A stretch of DNA of 52,794 nt from Enterobacter sp. GTDB lineage: Bacteria > Pseudomonadota > Gammaproteobacteria > Enterobacterales > Enterobacteriaceae. Below, piece by piece: positions 10,175-18,866 of the stretch. Position 1 is the stretch's first letter, and every line of letters starts with the position of its first letter. The translations under genes were made by a program, and so were the position numbers. Where the stretch lies: assembly GCA_022649305.1 (NCBI GenBank), contig JALCNW010000024.1:1-52794 (forward strand). The letters run 5' to 3'. A model generated the notes under the pieces. It saw nothing but the letters and a program-made list of their open reading frames with translations. It was not told the origin of the DNA and made no database searches.

Positions 10175-10390
10175 TTATAGCACGTAGCGCCAAACTGACT
10201 TAGGAACCTCGCCCACGTTGAACAGGCGTCCACCAGAGACCAGTTCAGCGCGGCGATGATCGGCAGCACGATACATATTAATGATGTCCTGATTATCGGT
10301 CAGCGTGTAGTTCAAATGGTCGAACAGTTTTTCCAGGCTCTCGAGAGAACTGATTTTGCGAAATTTTAATAAATAGTCCTGAACAGTCAT
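10175..10390 (-). CDS. cnu: Cnu (YdgT), Hha-family nucleoid-associated protein
   Basis: A 71-residue Hha/YmoA-family protein that pairs with H-NS or StpA to silence AT-rich genes and was described as binding oriC. The family core is clear ([23 protein letters not shown], with [20 protein letters not shown]), and the length equals E. coli Cnu. It lies upstream of ydgK on the same strand with an 87-bp gap, so the two may be cotranscribed. Confidence 0.95.
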   Translation of the reverse strand: MTVQDYLLKFRKISSLESLEKLFDHLNYTLTDNQDIINMYRAADHRRAELVSGGRLFNVGEVPKSVWRYVL

Positions 10391-10516
10391 TTTAATAAGC
10401 TTCCATATAAAAGTACGTCATATCAGTAGGGTAATTCGGTCGAATAATAAACGGATAAATTAAGACGTAAACTGGCCACACGGACGGTGCGGCAAAATTA
10501 GGAGTTTTCTTTGTTG

Positions 10517-10539
10517 AAAATCAGGCGTCGGATGACGCC
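10517..10539 (-). terminator. Possible terminator after blr
   Basis: The minus-strand stem GGCGTC/GACGCC with an ATCC loop is followed by TGATTTTC. It lies 80 bp beyond the blr stop and before cnu. The U-run is interrupted, so this is tentative. Confidence 0.45.
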
Positions 10540-10618
10540 CGAAAAAGAAGGTTAACCCTGATTAACACCACTGGCAATAAGCAACTGACAGTATGTGTCA
10601 CTCTTTTTGAAGGCCGGA

Positions 10619-10756
10619 TTACTTTGCCTGCGATGCCGTCACAGGCTCGGGCGGCTGGTAGTTATCTATGTGGCTTGCCACGCCAAGCAAGACAACAGAA
10701 ACACCCAACACAACCCATCCTGCTAATTCAATGATTCGATTAATAATTGACGTCAT
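10619..10756 (-). CDS. blr: Blr, small divisome-associated membrane protein
   Basis: A 45-residue single-helix membrane protein whose loss in E. coli raises beta-lactam sensitivity. The helix ELAGWVVLGVSVVLLGVASH is followed by the invariant IDNYQPPE. E. coli Blr (41 residues) begins MNRLIELTGW. At the equivalent codon this sequence has ATT, so the start is placed four codons upstream at the ATG of MTSIINRIIE. The frame is open further upstream without a good ribosome site. It diverges from ydgJ. Confidence 0.88.
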   Translation of the reverse strand: MTSIINRIIELAGWVVLGVSVVLLGVASHIDNYQPPEPVTASQAK

Positions 10757-10988
10757 GATCTTATTTTTGATTTTTCCATAAATACATGCCGAGAATTTTA
10801 CAATGTGGCCTACGTCACGGCAAGTCTTTAGGAATCGGTTTCTATCCATGGATTCAGTAGGTTATATAAATGTAACCGAGATGTATGGAGAGTCATGCTA
10901 TTTTGCTTTGAAAAGGACGTTATTACGCTATTGTGACTGTATTGCAGATAGTGTGAAATAAATGCATCCCCAGAGAAGAGGCAGCAAC

Positions 10989-12029
10989 ATGAGTGACAAG
11001 ATCCGCGTCGGATTAATTGGTTATGGTTACGCCAGTAAAACGTTTCATGCACCGCTAATTGCGGGTACGCCGGGAATGGAACTGGCAGCAGTATCGAGCA
11101 GCGATGCGTCGAAAGTTCATGCGGACTGGCCTGCCGTTCCCGTTGTTTCGGAGCCGAAACACCTGTTTGACGATCCCAATATCGATCTCATCGTCATTCC
11201 CACACCCAATGACACCCATTTCCCGCTGGCGAAAGCGGCGCTTGAAGCCGGTAAGCATGTTGTGGTTGATAAGCCCTTTACGGTGACGTTGTCACAGGCG
11301 CGGGAACTGGATGCGCTGGCTAAAAGCCTGGGTCGGCTGCTGTCCGTCTTTCACAACCGTCGCTGGGACAGCGACTTCCTGACGGTTAAGGCGTTGATTG
11401 CAGAGGGAACGTTGGGAGAAGTGGCTTATTTTGAATCGCATTTTGACCGTTTCCGTCCTCAGGTGCGTAACCGCTGGCGCGAGCAGGCGGGCCCGGGTAG
11501 CGGAGTCTGGTACGATCTGGCACCGCATCTGCTGGATCAAGCGGTGAACCTGTTTGGTCTGCCCGTGAGCATGACGGTGGATTTGGCGCAGTTACGACCA
11601 GGGGCACAGGCAACGGATTATTTCCACGCCATTTTGAGCTATCCGCAGCGTCGTATTGTTCTGCACGGCACTATGCTGGCAGCCGCTGAATCAGCGCGCT
11701 ACATCGTTCATGGTACCCGTGGAAGTTACGTTAAATTTGGTTTGGATCCACAGGAAGACAGGCTGAAAAACGGCGAGCGACTGCCACAGGAAGACTGGGG
11801 TTACGACATGCGTGATGGCGTGTTAACGCGTGTCGAGGGTGAAGAGCAGGTACAAGAAACCTGGCTGACAATTCCGGGTAATTATCCCGCCTATTACGCA
11901 GGGGTGCGCGATGCGCTGAATGGTACGGGAGAGAATCCGGTTCCTGCAAGCCAGGCGATTCAGATTATGGAACTGATTGAGCTGGGTATTGAATCAGCCA
12001 AACATCGCTCGACGCTCTGTCTGGCGTAA
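10989..12029 (+). CDS. ydgJ: YdgJ, putative NAD(P)-dependent oxidoreductase (GFO/IDH/MocA family)
   Basis: Cytoplasmic protein of 346 residues, the E. coli length. An N-terminal Rossmann fold (VGLIGYGYASKTFHAPL), the family EKP-type motif as VVVDKPF and the catalytic-region signature WYDLAPHLLDQ place it in the GFO/IDH/MocA family. Its substrate is unknown. The start at 10989 follows AAGAGG by eight bases and gives MSDKIRVGLIGYG as in E. coli. A strong terminator follows. Confidence 0.93.
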   Translation: MSDKIRVGLIGYGYASKTFHAPLIAGTPGMELAAVSSSDASKVHADWPAVPVVSEPKHLFDDPNIDLIVIPTPNDTHFPLAKAALEAGKHVVVDKPFTVTLSQARELDALAKSLGRLLSVFHNRRWDSDFLTVKALIAEGTLGEVAYFESHFDRFRPQVRNRWREQAGPGSGVWYDLAPHLLDQAVNLFGLPVSMTVDLAQLRPGAQATDYFHAILSYPQRRIVLHGTMLAAAESARYIVHGTRGSYVKFGLDPQEDRLKNGERLPQEDWGYDMRDGVLTRVEGEEQVQETWLTIPGNYPAYYAGVRDALNGTGENPVPASQAIQIMELIELGIESAKHRSTLCLA

Positions 12030-12035
12030 AACAGA

Positions 12036-12066
12036 AGGGCCGGCATTGTGTGCCGGCCCTTTTTTC
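12036..12066 (+). terminator. Intrinsic terminator of ydgJ
   Basis: A 10-bp perfect stem AGGGCCGGCA/TGCCGGCCCT with loop TTGTG is followed by six T. It starts seven bases after the ydgJ stop. The convergent gene add ends beside it and may use it in reverse, although the U-run on that side is poor. Confidence 0.92.
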
Positions 12067-12068
12067 TG

Positions 12069-13067
12069 TTAACCCGCCACTTTTTCGCGCAGCGCCTGTT
12101 TCTCGGCTGGGGTTAAGAAGGCAATTTCCAGACCGTTGACCTGAGCCTGACGAATCTGTTCACGGCTCAAACCTGCTTGTGGTGCAGCCACGTTGTACTC
12201 GTGAATGATGTCCACACCCTGAACGGCTGGGTCGTCGGTATTCAGTGTGGCCAAAACGCCATGTTCGAGGAACGTCTTCAGCGGATGCTGTGCCAGAGAG
12301 GCGACTGTGCTGGTCTGGATATTGGACGTCAGGCAAGATTCGATCCCGATGCGCTGCTCGGCAAGGAAATCCATCAGCGCAGGATCTTCAATCGCCTTCA
12401 CGCCGTGACCGATACGCTCGGCACCCAGTTCACGAATGGCCTGCCAGATACTTTCTGGACCTGCCGCTTCACCCGCATGCACGGTAATGTGCCAGCCTGC
12501 GTCGCGCGCCCGGTTGAAGTGGGAAAGGAACAAGCTCCCCGGGAAGCCCAACTCATCACCAGCCAAATCGACGGCGGTGATGTGGTCGCGATGCGCCAGT
12601 AAAGCGTCCAGCTCCTGCAAACAGGCCGATTCGCCAAACGTCCGGCTCATAATACCAATCAGACGTGCCTGGACATTAAACGCTTTACACCCTTCGCGTA
12701 CGCCTTCGATTACCGCTTCAACCACACCTGACACGGGCAGGTTGTGGGTCATTGCCATGTAGCCTGGTGAAAAACGCAGTTCAACATAGTGCAGGCCGTT
12801 ACGGGCCGCATCTTCGATATTCTCAAATGCGACGCGACGACAGGCATCCACAGATGCCAGCACTTTCACGCCCCAGTCCAGCTTGCTCAGAAAACTGACC
12901 AAATCCGGCTCGTTTGCGGTGACCTGAACATGGGGGATAAGCGACTCAATTGTTTGAGCGGGAAGGGCCAAATTAAACTGGCGGCCAAGATCGAGAATGG
13001 TTTGGGCACGAATGTTGCCATCAAGGTGACGGTGGATATCGGTTAATGGTAGGCGTGTATCAATCAT
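12069..13067 (-). CDS. add: Adenosine deaminase
   Basis: Purine-salvage enzyme that hydrolyses adenosine and deoxyadenosine to inosine forms. It has 332 residues (E. coli 333). Zinc ligands are seen in IHRHLDGN (His12, His14), in the HAGE segment near residue 197, and in the aspartates of NTDDP near residue 278. It is convergent with ydgJ. It lies downstream of malXY but is separated from malY by a strong palindrome, so it probably has its own promoter in 13068-13128. Confidence 0.96.
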   Translation of the reverse strand: MIDTRLPLTDIHRHLDGNIRAQTILDLGRQFNLALPAQTIESLIPHVQVTANEPDLVSFLSKLDWGVKVLASVDACRRVAFENIEDAARNGLHYVELRFSPGYMAMTHNLPVSGVVEAVIEGVREGCKAFNVQARLIGIMSRTFGESACLQELDALLAHRDHITAVDLAGDELGFPGSLFLSHFNRARDAGWHITVHAGEAAGPESIWQAIRELGAERIGHGVKAIEDPALMDFLAEQRIGIESCLTSNIQTSTVASLAQHPLKTFLEHGVLATLNTDDPAVQGVDIIHEYNVAAPQAGLSREQIRQAQVNGLEIAFLTPAEKQALREKVAG

Positions 13068-13120
13068 GGTCGCACTCTTTTCTAGTTAAAGTGCGGCCTA
13101 TTATAAAAACATTTGCAGGC

Positions 13121-13160
13121 AAAAAGCTATTTGCGCAACGGAATATTCCATTGCGCAAAT
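13121..13160 (-). terminator. Terminator-like long palindrome after malY
   Basis: ATTTGCGCAA (13129-13138) and TTGCGCAAAT (13151-13160) are perfect inverted repeats. The spacer contains a second palindrome, GGAATATTCC, so the 32 bp are symmetric except for one base pair. On the minus strand the structure is followed by AGCTTTTT, four bases after the malY stop. It could end the malXY transcript. Confidence 0.65.
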
Positions 13161-13163
13161 CAA

Positions 13164-14336
13164 TTACAGTAGAGCGTTGATCCCAGCAATCAGACGTTGT
13201 ACGCCTTGTTCAAGCTTGCTACGTGGGCATCCGGCATTGAGACGCACATAGCCACGACCTTCAACGCCGTAGGTATATCCGGGCATGATGGCGACTTTTT
13301 GCTGTTCGATCAGCCCCTTTTGCAATGCTTTATCGTCAATGTTTAGAGGACTGAGATCGATCCAGGCCAGGTATGTTGCTTCCGGCGGCTGCCAGTTAAG
13401 TTTCGGAAAAGTGCGGTTCAGTTCTTCAGCAATATAGTGAAGATTACTTTCCAGATAAGCGCGCAGAGCATCAAGCCACGGCTCGCCTTGCTGATAAGCG
13501 GCAATATGCGCCGTCAGCGCCAGAACGGAAGGGGAAGAGAGCCCGTCACGGCCTTTCAACGCGCTCAGATAAGCAGCGCGGCTTTCATCATCGCCAATCA
13601 GGCCATAGGCTCCGGTCAGGGCTGGAATATTAAAGCTCTTTGAGCCGGAAGTGAGCAGCGCCCATTTGCCGCAGGCGACTTCATTCCATGGAGTATGCTG
13701 ATGGCTGCCCCATACCATATCCATATGGATCTCATCGCTGATGACGGCGACGTTGTGGCGCTCACACAGTTCGGCCATGGTTTGCAGCTCATGGCGTGTC
13801 CAGACTTTCCCCGTCGGATTTTGGGGGCTGCACAGGAGCAACATTTTATTCTCTGGCTTCGCGAGCTCAGCTTCTAACGCTTCCATATTGCACTGCCAGC
13901 CCGTCGCGCTTTTCTCCATGGATACGCGAACCACCTTGCGCTGATTGCCCTCTATCGCATTGTAAAACGCGTCGTAAGCGGGAGTATGAACCACCACGCC
14001 ATCGCCGGGACGAGACCAGATCCGAATGAGTTCAGAAACCATGTAAATCACGGAAGGGCCGTACACAAGGGATTTCGTGTCAATTCGGCTGGTAAAGCGC
14101 TGTTGGAACCAGTGCGCCACGGCGGCGAGGAATTCGTCGTTTTTCCAGCGGCTATAACCGAATACGCCGTGGTTGATCCGCTGGTGCAGCGCGTCAGTAA
14201 TACAGGGTGCGGTGGCAAAATCCATGTCGGAGATGGTGAAGGGCAGCAGATCGTCAGCACCGAAGCGATCGGCGACGTAATCCCACTGAGTACACCAGGT
14301 GCCGTGGCGATCCACGACGGTTGAAAAATCGAACAT
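13164..14336 (-). CDS. malY: MalY, cystathionine beta-lyase and MalT antagonist
   Basis: PLP-dependent class I/II aminotransferase-fold enzyme of 390 residues. It has beta C-S lyase activity, and in E. coli it also binds MalT and represses the maltose regulon. The PLP lysine is Lys233 in TSGSKSFN; other fold signatures are CSPQNPTGK (169-177) and ISDEIHMDM. It is second in the malX-malY operon and carries no regulatory element of its own that I can see. The 50-bp gap to malX holds a small hairpin. Confidence 0.95.
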   Translation of the reverse strand: MFDFSTVVDRHGTWCTQWDYVADRFGADDLLPFTISDMDFATAPCITDALHQRINHGVFGYSRWKNDEFLAAVAHWFQQRFTSRIDTKSLVYGPSVIYMVSELIRIWSRPGDGVVVHTPAYDAFYNAIEGNQRKVVRVSMEKSATGWQCNMEALEAELAKPENKMLLLCSPQNPTGKVWTRHELQTMAELCERHNVAVISDEIHMDMVWGSHQHTPWNEVACGKWALLTSGSKSFNIPALTGAYGLIGDDESRAAYLSALKGRDGLSSPSVLALTAHIAAYQQGEPWLDALRAYLESNLHYIAEELNRTFPKLNWQPPEATYLAWIDLSPLNIDDKALQKGLIEQQKVAIMPGYTYGVEGRGYVRLNAGCPRSKLEQGVQRLIAGINALL

Positions 14337-14386
14337 TATTCTCGTCCTTAAAGTAAAAGCCCCCTTCCTGAGAAGAGGGCGAGACG

Positions 14387-15979
14387 TCAGGCTTCGACCG
14401 TTCTCATCAGTGTCGATAGCTCATCTTTGACCGACTGAACCTGCGGCCCAATGACCACCTGCAGGTTATGCTGATTCAACTGTACCACGCCAATGGCGCG
14501 ATTGGCCTTCAGCGCATTCGTATCCACCTTAGACATATCATCAACCGACAGGCGTAAGCGGGTGATGCAGTTGTCCAGCGAGGTAATATTATCCGCGCCA
14601 CCCAGTGCCGCCAGAATCGCAGGGGTGTTGTAGCCGGACTTACCCACGGTACCAACAACCGCTTGCGTCGCGTTGCTGGTGGTTTCCACATCACGGCCCG
14701 GCGTTTTCAGGTTAAAGCGGGTGATAGCGAAGCGGAAGATACCGTAGTACACCGCGAACCAGATAGCCGCCACAACCGGCACCAGATACCACTTGGTCGA
14801 CAGTCCGTGCAGAATCCCGAACACCACGAAGTCAATCACGTTACCGTCGGTGTTACCAATGGTGACGCCCAGTACAGCCATCACGGTAAAGCCCAGACCC
14901 GTCAGCACGGCGTGAATGAGATACAGCACTGGAGCCACAAACAGGAACAGGAATTCGATCGGTTCGGTCGTACCGCCAACCACACAGGCGATCACTCCGG
15001 AGATCAACAGGCCTTTAATTTTGTGACGGTTTTCAGGACGCGCGCAGTGATACATCGCCAGCGCAGCACCTGGCAGGCCGCCGAGGAAGGCCGGCATCTT
15101 ACCCTGTGACAGGAAGCGCGTGGCGCTTTCAGAGAAACCGTGCGTCGTCGGACAGCTCAGCTGTGCCTGGAAAATAGTCAACGCACCACTGACGTCGTGA
15201 CCGCAGACATCCATCGTGCCGCCCGCTTCTGTAAAGCGAATCAGCGCCACCAGAATGTGCTGTAAACCGAACGGCAACAGTAGACGTTCGCCGGTCCCGA
15301 AAATCATCGGACCGAAATCACCTGCGCTATTAATGATGCGACCAATACCGGTGATTCCCATGGCAAAGACAGGCCAAATCAGCGGAATAATCAGACCGAA
15401 CAGACCCATAACGAAAAGAGTAGCAATGGGTACAAAGCGGGTGCCACCGAAGAAGGCCAGCGCATCCGGCAGACGGATGTTGTGGAAGCGCTCGTGCAGC
15501 ATCCAGATAATCACGCCTGCGATTACCGCGCCGAGGATCCCGGTATCGATGGACTGGATGCCCAGCACGCTTTGAATATTGTTGGCTTTCAGCACGGCCG
15601 CGTCGGTTGTTGGCAGAATGCCTTTCGCAGTGAGCCAGAAGTTAACGGCCAGGTTCATCACCGCGTAACCGACAAAACCGGCAAATGCGGCGACGCCTTT
15701 GTTTTCGCGCGCCAGGCCTAGCGGAATCGCGATACAGAACATCACTGGCAGGAAGCTAAAGGCGAAAGATCCGACTTTGCTCATCCAGACAAAGATCGCC
15801 TGCAGGACAGGGTGGCCCAGGAAAGGAATTAACGTCACCACATCGTGACTGCTTAGTGAACTGCCGATCCCCAACATGATCCCGCAAAATGAGAGTAAAG
15901 CCACGGGCAACATAAAGGTTTTCCCCAACTGCTGGAAAAACTCCCACAGCGATATTTTTTGTGCTGCTTTCGCCGTCAT
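14387..15979 (-). CDS. malX: PTS EIICB component MalX (maltose/glucose type)
   Basis: Inner-membrane phosphotransferase permease of 530 residues. The N-terminal IIC domain has about ten membrane segments. The C-terminal IIB domain has its phosphorylated cysteine at about residue 471 (DNCITRLRLSV). It matches E. coli MalX, which transports glucose and maltose by facilitated diffusion. A divergent region with two MalI operators and a CRP-like site controls it and malI. Confidence 0.95.
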   Translation of the reverse strand: MTAKAAQKISLWEFFQQLGKTFMLPVALLSFCGIMLGIGSSLSSHDVVTLIPFLGHPVLQAIFVWMSKVGSFAFSFLPVMFCIAIPLGLARENKGVAAFAGFVGYAVMNLAVNFWLTAKGILPTTDAAVLKANNIQSVLGIQSIDTGILGAVIAGVIIWMLHERFHNIRLPDALAFFGGTRFVPIATLFVMGLFGLIIPLIWPVFAMGITGIGRIINSAGDFGPMIFGTGERLLLPFGLQHILVALIRFTEAGGTMDVCGHDVSGALTIFQAQLSCPTTHGFSESATRFLSQGKMPAFLGGLPGAALAMYHCARPENRHKIKGLLISGVIACVVGGTTEPIEFLFLFVAPVLYLIHAVLTGLGFTVMAVLGVTIGNTDGNVIDFVVFGILHGLSTKWYLVPVVAAIWFAVYYGIFRFAITRFNLKTPGRDVETTSNATQAVVGTVGKSGYNTPAILAALGGADNITSLDNCITRLRLSVDDMSKVDTNALKANRAIGVVQLNQHNLQVVIGPQVQSVKDELSTLMRTVEA

Positions 15980-16030
15980 AAAACGATTCCTTGATAGTTA
16001 ACATGATTGACCAGCTTCAATGCTGCGAAA

Positions 16031-16046
16031 GATAAAACGTTTTACC
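16031..16046. promoter_or_regulatory. MalI operator, malX side
   Basis: GATAAAACGTTTTACC matches the LacI-family MalI operator GATAAAACGTTTTATC except for one base. It lies 52 bp upstream of the malX start. An identical copy is at 16110-16125. Confidence 0.88.
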
Positions 16047-16055
16047 AAATTTTAG

Positions 16056-16071
16056 TGCGCGCCAAATCACA
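16056..16071. promoter_or_regulatory. Probable CRP site in the malX-malI divergent region
   Basis: TGCGC-GCCAAA-TCACA has a perfect right half-site and a degenerate left half-site of the TGTGA-N6-TCACA consensus. It lies between the two MalI operators, where CRP activation of malX and malI is established in E. coli. Confidence 0.6.
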
Positions 16072-16109
16072 TTCTCATGCTTTAATTAGCAGTATAAAGA
16101 TAACGTATT

Positions 16110-16125
16110 GATAAAACGTTTTACC
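16110..16125. promoter_or_regulatory. MalI operator, malI side
   Basis: GATAAAACGTTTTACC is identical over 16 bp to the malX-side operator. It lies 31 bp upstream of the malI start, so MalI probably represses its own gene. Confidence 0.88.
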
Positions 16126-16155
16126 GGAATGAATATCAGGGAGCTGCGCGCCTTA

Positions 16156-17184
16156 ATGTCTGTCGCTAAGAAAACCACCATCAATGACGTCGCGCTTGCG
16201 GCCGGGGTCTCCGTTAGCACCGTTTCGCTGGTTCTCAGTGGGAAAGGGCGCATTTCCCCTGCCACGGGGCAGCGGGTTAACGAGGCCGTTGAGCAACTGG
16301 GATTTGTCCGAAACCGACAGGCGGCGTCGTTGCGCGGTGGGCAAAGTGGCGTTATCGGCTTGATTGTGCGCGATCTCACCTCGCCGTTTTACGCTGAATT
16401 AACCGCTGGCCTGACGGAAGCCCTGGAATCGCAGGGGCGGATGGTCTTTTTGCTCCATGGTGGCCGCGAACCGGCCCAGCTGCTTTCGCGTCTGGACATG
16501 TTACTCACGCAGGGGGTCGACGGTGTGATCATTGCGGGTGCCTCTGGGGCAGGTAGCGAACTGTGCGATCGCGCCGCCCAAAAAGGCGTGCCGTTGGTGT
16601 TCGCCTCCCGTGCGAGCTATCTCGATGAAGCCGATACGCTTCGCCCCGATAATATGCAGGCGGCACAAATGCTGACCGAACATCTCATTCGCCGGGGTCA
16701 TCAGCGCATCGCCTGGCTGGGCGGTAAAAGTTCTTCCCTTACTCGCGCCGAACGTGTCGGCGGATACTGTTCAACGTTAATCAAATACGGTTTACCGTTT
16801 CACAGCGAGTGGGTGGTGGAGTGTGATTCTAGCCAGAAGAAAGCCGCCGAAGCGATGGGTGCGCTGCTGCGCAACAGCCCAACCATCAGCGCGGTGATTT
16901 GCTATAACGATATCATTGCGATGGGGGCGTGGTTCGGTTTGCTCCGTGCCGGGCGACAAAGCGGAGAAGGTGGGGTGGAGACGTTCTTCGATCATCAGGT
17001 TGCGCTGGGAGCGTTTGCGGACGTCGGGGAAAATGCGCTAGATGATTTACCGATCGTCTGGGCCACGACGCCGGCCCGCGAAATGGGGTACACGCTGGCG
17101 GACAGAATTATGCAGCGTATTGAGAAAGCCGACGTACAGGCAGGGCATCAAATCGTATCCGCAAGACTGGTCACGGTTAAATAG
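16156..17184 (+). CDS. malI: MalI, LacI-family repressor of malXY
   Basis: DNA-binding repressor of 342 residues, the E. coli length. The N-terminal helix-turn-helix (TINDVALAAGVSVSTVSLVLSG starts at residue 7) and hinge helix are followed by a periplasmic-binding-protein-like effector domain from GVIGLIVRDL. The ATG at 16156 gives MSVAKKTTINDV, as in E. coli; in-frame ATGs at 16108 and 16129 would add 16 or 9 residues and would place the operator inside the coding frame. It is divergent from malX. No inducer is evident from sequence. Confidence 0.93.
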   Translation: MSVAKKTTINDVALAAGVSVSTVSLVLSGKGRISPATGQRVNEAVEQLGFVRNRQAASLRGGQSGVIGLIVRDLTSPFYAELTAGLTEALESQGRMVFLLHGGREPAQLLSRLDMLLTQGVDGVIIAGASGAGSELCDRAAQKGVPLVFASRASYLDEADTLRPDNMQAAQMLTEHLIRRGHQRIAWLGGKSSSLTRAERVGGYCSTLIKYGLPFHSEWVVECDSSQKKAAEAMGALLRNSPTISAVICYNDIIAMGAWFGLLRAGRQSGEGGVETFFDHQVALGAFADVGENALDDLPIVWATTPAREMGYTLADRIMQRIEKADVQAGHQIVSARLVTVK

Positions 17185-17199
17185 CAACACCATCGAGAA

Positions 17200-17225
17200 T
17201 AAAAAGCCCCTCAATGTGAGGGGCT
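17200..17225 (-). terminator. Intrinsic terminator of ydgA
   Basis: The minus-strand stem AGCCCCTCA/TGAGGGGCT (9 bp, loop CAT) runs into five T. It lies between the convergent ends of malI and ydgA. Confidence 0.88.
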
Positions 17226-17232
17226 GGATACA

Positions 17233-18768
17233 TTACTGCTGCGGAACGGCTGGCACCGCTGGCGCGGCAGGTTCAGCCGGTGCTGGCATGCCCAGCGTCG
17301 GCATACCAAACATGCCAACAAACTCGTCCAGCGGCATTTTCTGACCGTTAAGCGTCACCTGGCCGTTAGCGTACTGAAGGCTTGTGCCGACAACGTTGTC
17401 TTCAAGCGTAGTGATGCGGAACATCTGGCCCATCGCCGCCATGCCTTTCACCTGCTGGCTGGCCAGCTTCGCGGCATCGGCTTCGTTATAGCCTTCCAGC
17501 TTCGCTATCTGGGTCATAAATTCTGTCGCCATATCCACTGGAATCGTCAGCTTGCTGTCGATCGATTTCACGCTGCGATCCACTTCCTGTGCCAGAGTTT
17601 GCGCTTCGCCAGTCGCCGTCGCAGGATCTTTCAGGAACAGCGACAGGTTAAAGTTGGTTTCGCCTTTGCTGTTTTTCCAGCTCAGTGGCGCGACGGTAAT
17701 GACCGGCTCACCTTTCAGCAGCAGCGGCAGGTTACTTAACAACGCGTCCAATGCTTTTTGCTGGTACAGCACAGGATTTGTAGTCATCAGCTCTTTATCC
17801 GCAAGCAGCGCCTGGCTTTGCGCGCGATATTGCTGGCTAAACTGATGCCACGCCTGGCCGTCAATATTGCCGATTTTCAAGGTCAACTTGCCGGAACCCA
17901 GATCCTGGCTCTGCACTTTCAGGCTTTTTAAGGTGTAATCCAGCTGGCTATTAACGCTTTTGCCATCTTTAGAGATCTCGGATTTTCCGTCCAGGTCCAT
18001 GCCTTCGAGCACGGCCATCTCTTTACCTTCAACGGCAATCGCCAGCTTATCGAGCGTGAGTTTCTGATCGCCGATGCGCTCGTCGAAACTTGTCAGTCGG
18101 CTATTGCCGTCAGCTTTCAGATTGTTGAAGGTCAATTGCACCTTCTGATCGTATTCGTTAACCGCATTTACCAGACCGCTTTCTGCGCTGCCGGTCAAAG
18201 AGATAACTTTGCCGTCGCGATCGGCGTCAACTTTGAAATTACCGCCGCTGAAGGCGACTTTTTCATCGCCTTTTTCGTAGTTCAGTGCTTTCAGGGCGAT
18301 ATCGGAACTTGTGTCACCGGCATAGCTGATACGCGTATCAATAACGAACGGGGATTCGTTTTTCGCCAGATCGAAAAGCGGTTTTGTCGCGTCGTTATTC
18401 ACTAGCGTCGATTTTACCGATGCCATAGAAGGTATCAGGTTGAAATGCTTGAGCTGCGCCAGCGGGAACGGACCATGATCGACGACTTCGTCCAGCACTA
18501 CGCTTTGACCGGCCTTCAGCCAGGTGTTTTCCGTTCCAGCAACCGGTTTAACCACCAGTTGCATATGGCTCTTGAACACGCCACGTTGATAGTTCTGGTA
18601 ACTCAACTCCAGCCCGGCTTCTGGCGCGGTACGTTTAATTTCGCTGTTAGCCTGCGCGACCATTTCTGCAAGGCGGTTTTCAATCTGCTTGCCAGTGAAC
18701 CAGGATGCGCCTGTCCACACCAGGCCTAACGCAACAACAACCCCAACCGCTACGACCGATTTTTTCAT
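17233..18768 (-). CDS. ydgA: YdgA family protein (DUF945)
   Basis: A 511-residue protein with an N-terminal membrane anchor or uncleaved signal (VVAVGVVVALGLVWTGASWF, about 4-23) and a large, probably periplasmic region rich in beta-strand and amphipathic repeats. It is collinear with E. coli YdgA (502 residues, DUF945, function unknown). The extra length lies partly in the Ala/Pro-rich C-terminus (LGMPAPAEPAAPAVPAVPQQ). It is separated from manA by a terminator. Confidence 0.92.
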   Translation of the reverse strand: MKKSVVAVGVVVALGLVWTGASWFTGKQIENRLAEMVAQANSEIKRTAPEAGLELSYQNYQRGVFKSHMQLVVKPVAGTENTWLKAGQSVVLDEVVDHGPFPLAQLKHFNLIPSMASVKSTLVNNDATKPLFDLAKNESPFVIDTRISYAGDTSSDIALKALNYEKGDEKVAFSGGNFKVDADRDGKVISLTGSAESGLVNAVNEYDQKVQLTFNNLKADGNSRLTSFDERIGDQKLTLDKLAIAVEGKEMAVLEGMDLDGKSEISKDGKSVNSQLDYTLKSLKVQSQDLGSGKLTLKIGNIDGQAWHQFSQQYRAQSQALLADKELMTTNPVLYQQKALDALLSNLPLLLKGEPVITVAPLSWKNSKGETNFNLSLFLKDPATATGEAQTLAQEVDRSVKSIDSKLTIPVDMATEFMTQIAKLEGYNEADAAKLASQQVKGMAAMGQMFRITTLEDNVVGTSLQYANGQVTLNGQKMPLDEFVGMFGMPTLGMPAPAEPAAPAVPAVPQQ

Positions 18769-18787
18769 CGTGATTATCCCTAAAATG

Positions 18788-18812
18788 AAACCAGGCGGAA
18801 AAACCGCCTGGT
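18788..18812 (-). terminator. Probable terminator of manA
   Basis: A 9-bp perfect stem ACCAGGCGG/CCGCCTGGT with a five-base loop is followed on the minus strand by TTCATTTTA. It lies in the manA-ydgA gap. The U-run is interrupted. Confidence 0.6.
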
Positions 18813-18866
18813 GGTATAAAGTCTTTAACTAGCTTAGCAAGAGTTGTTAAACAATTCAGTAAGTGG

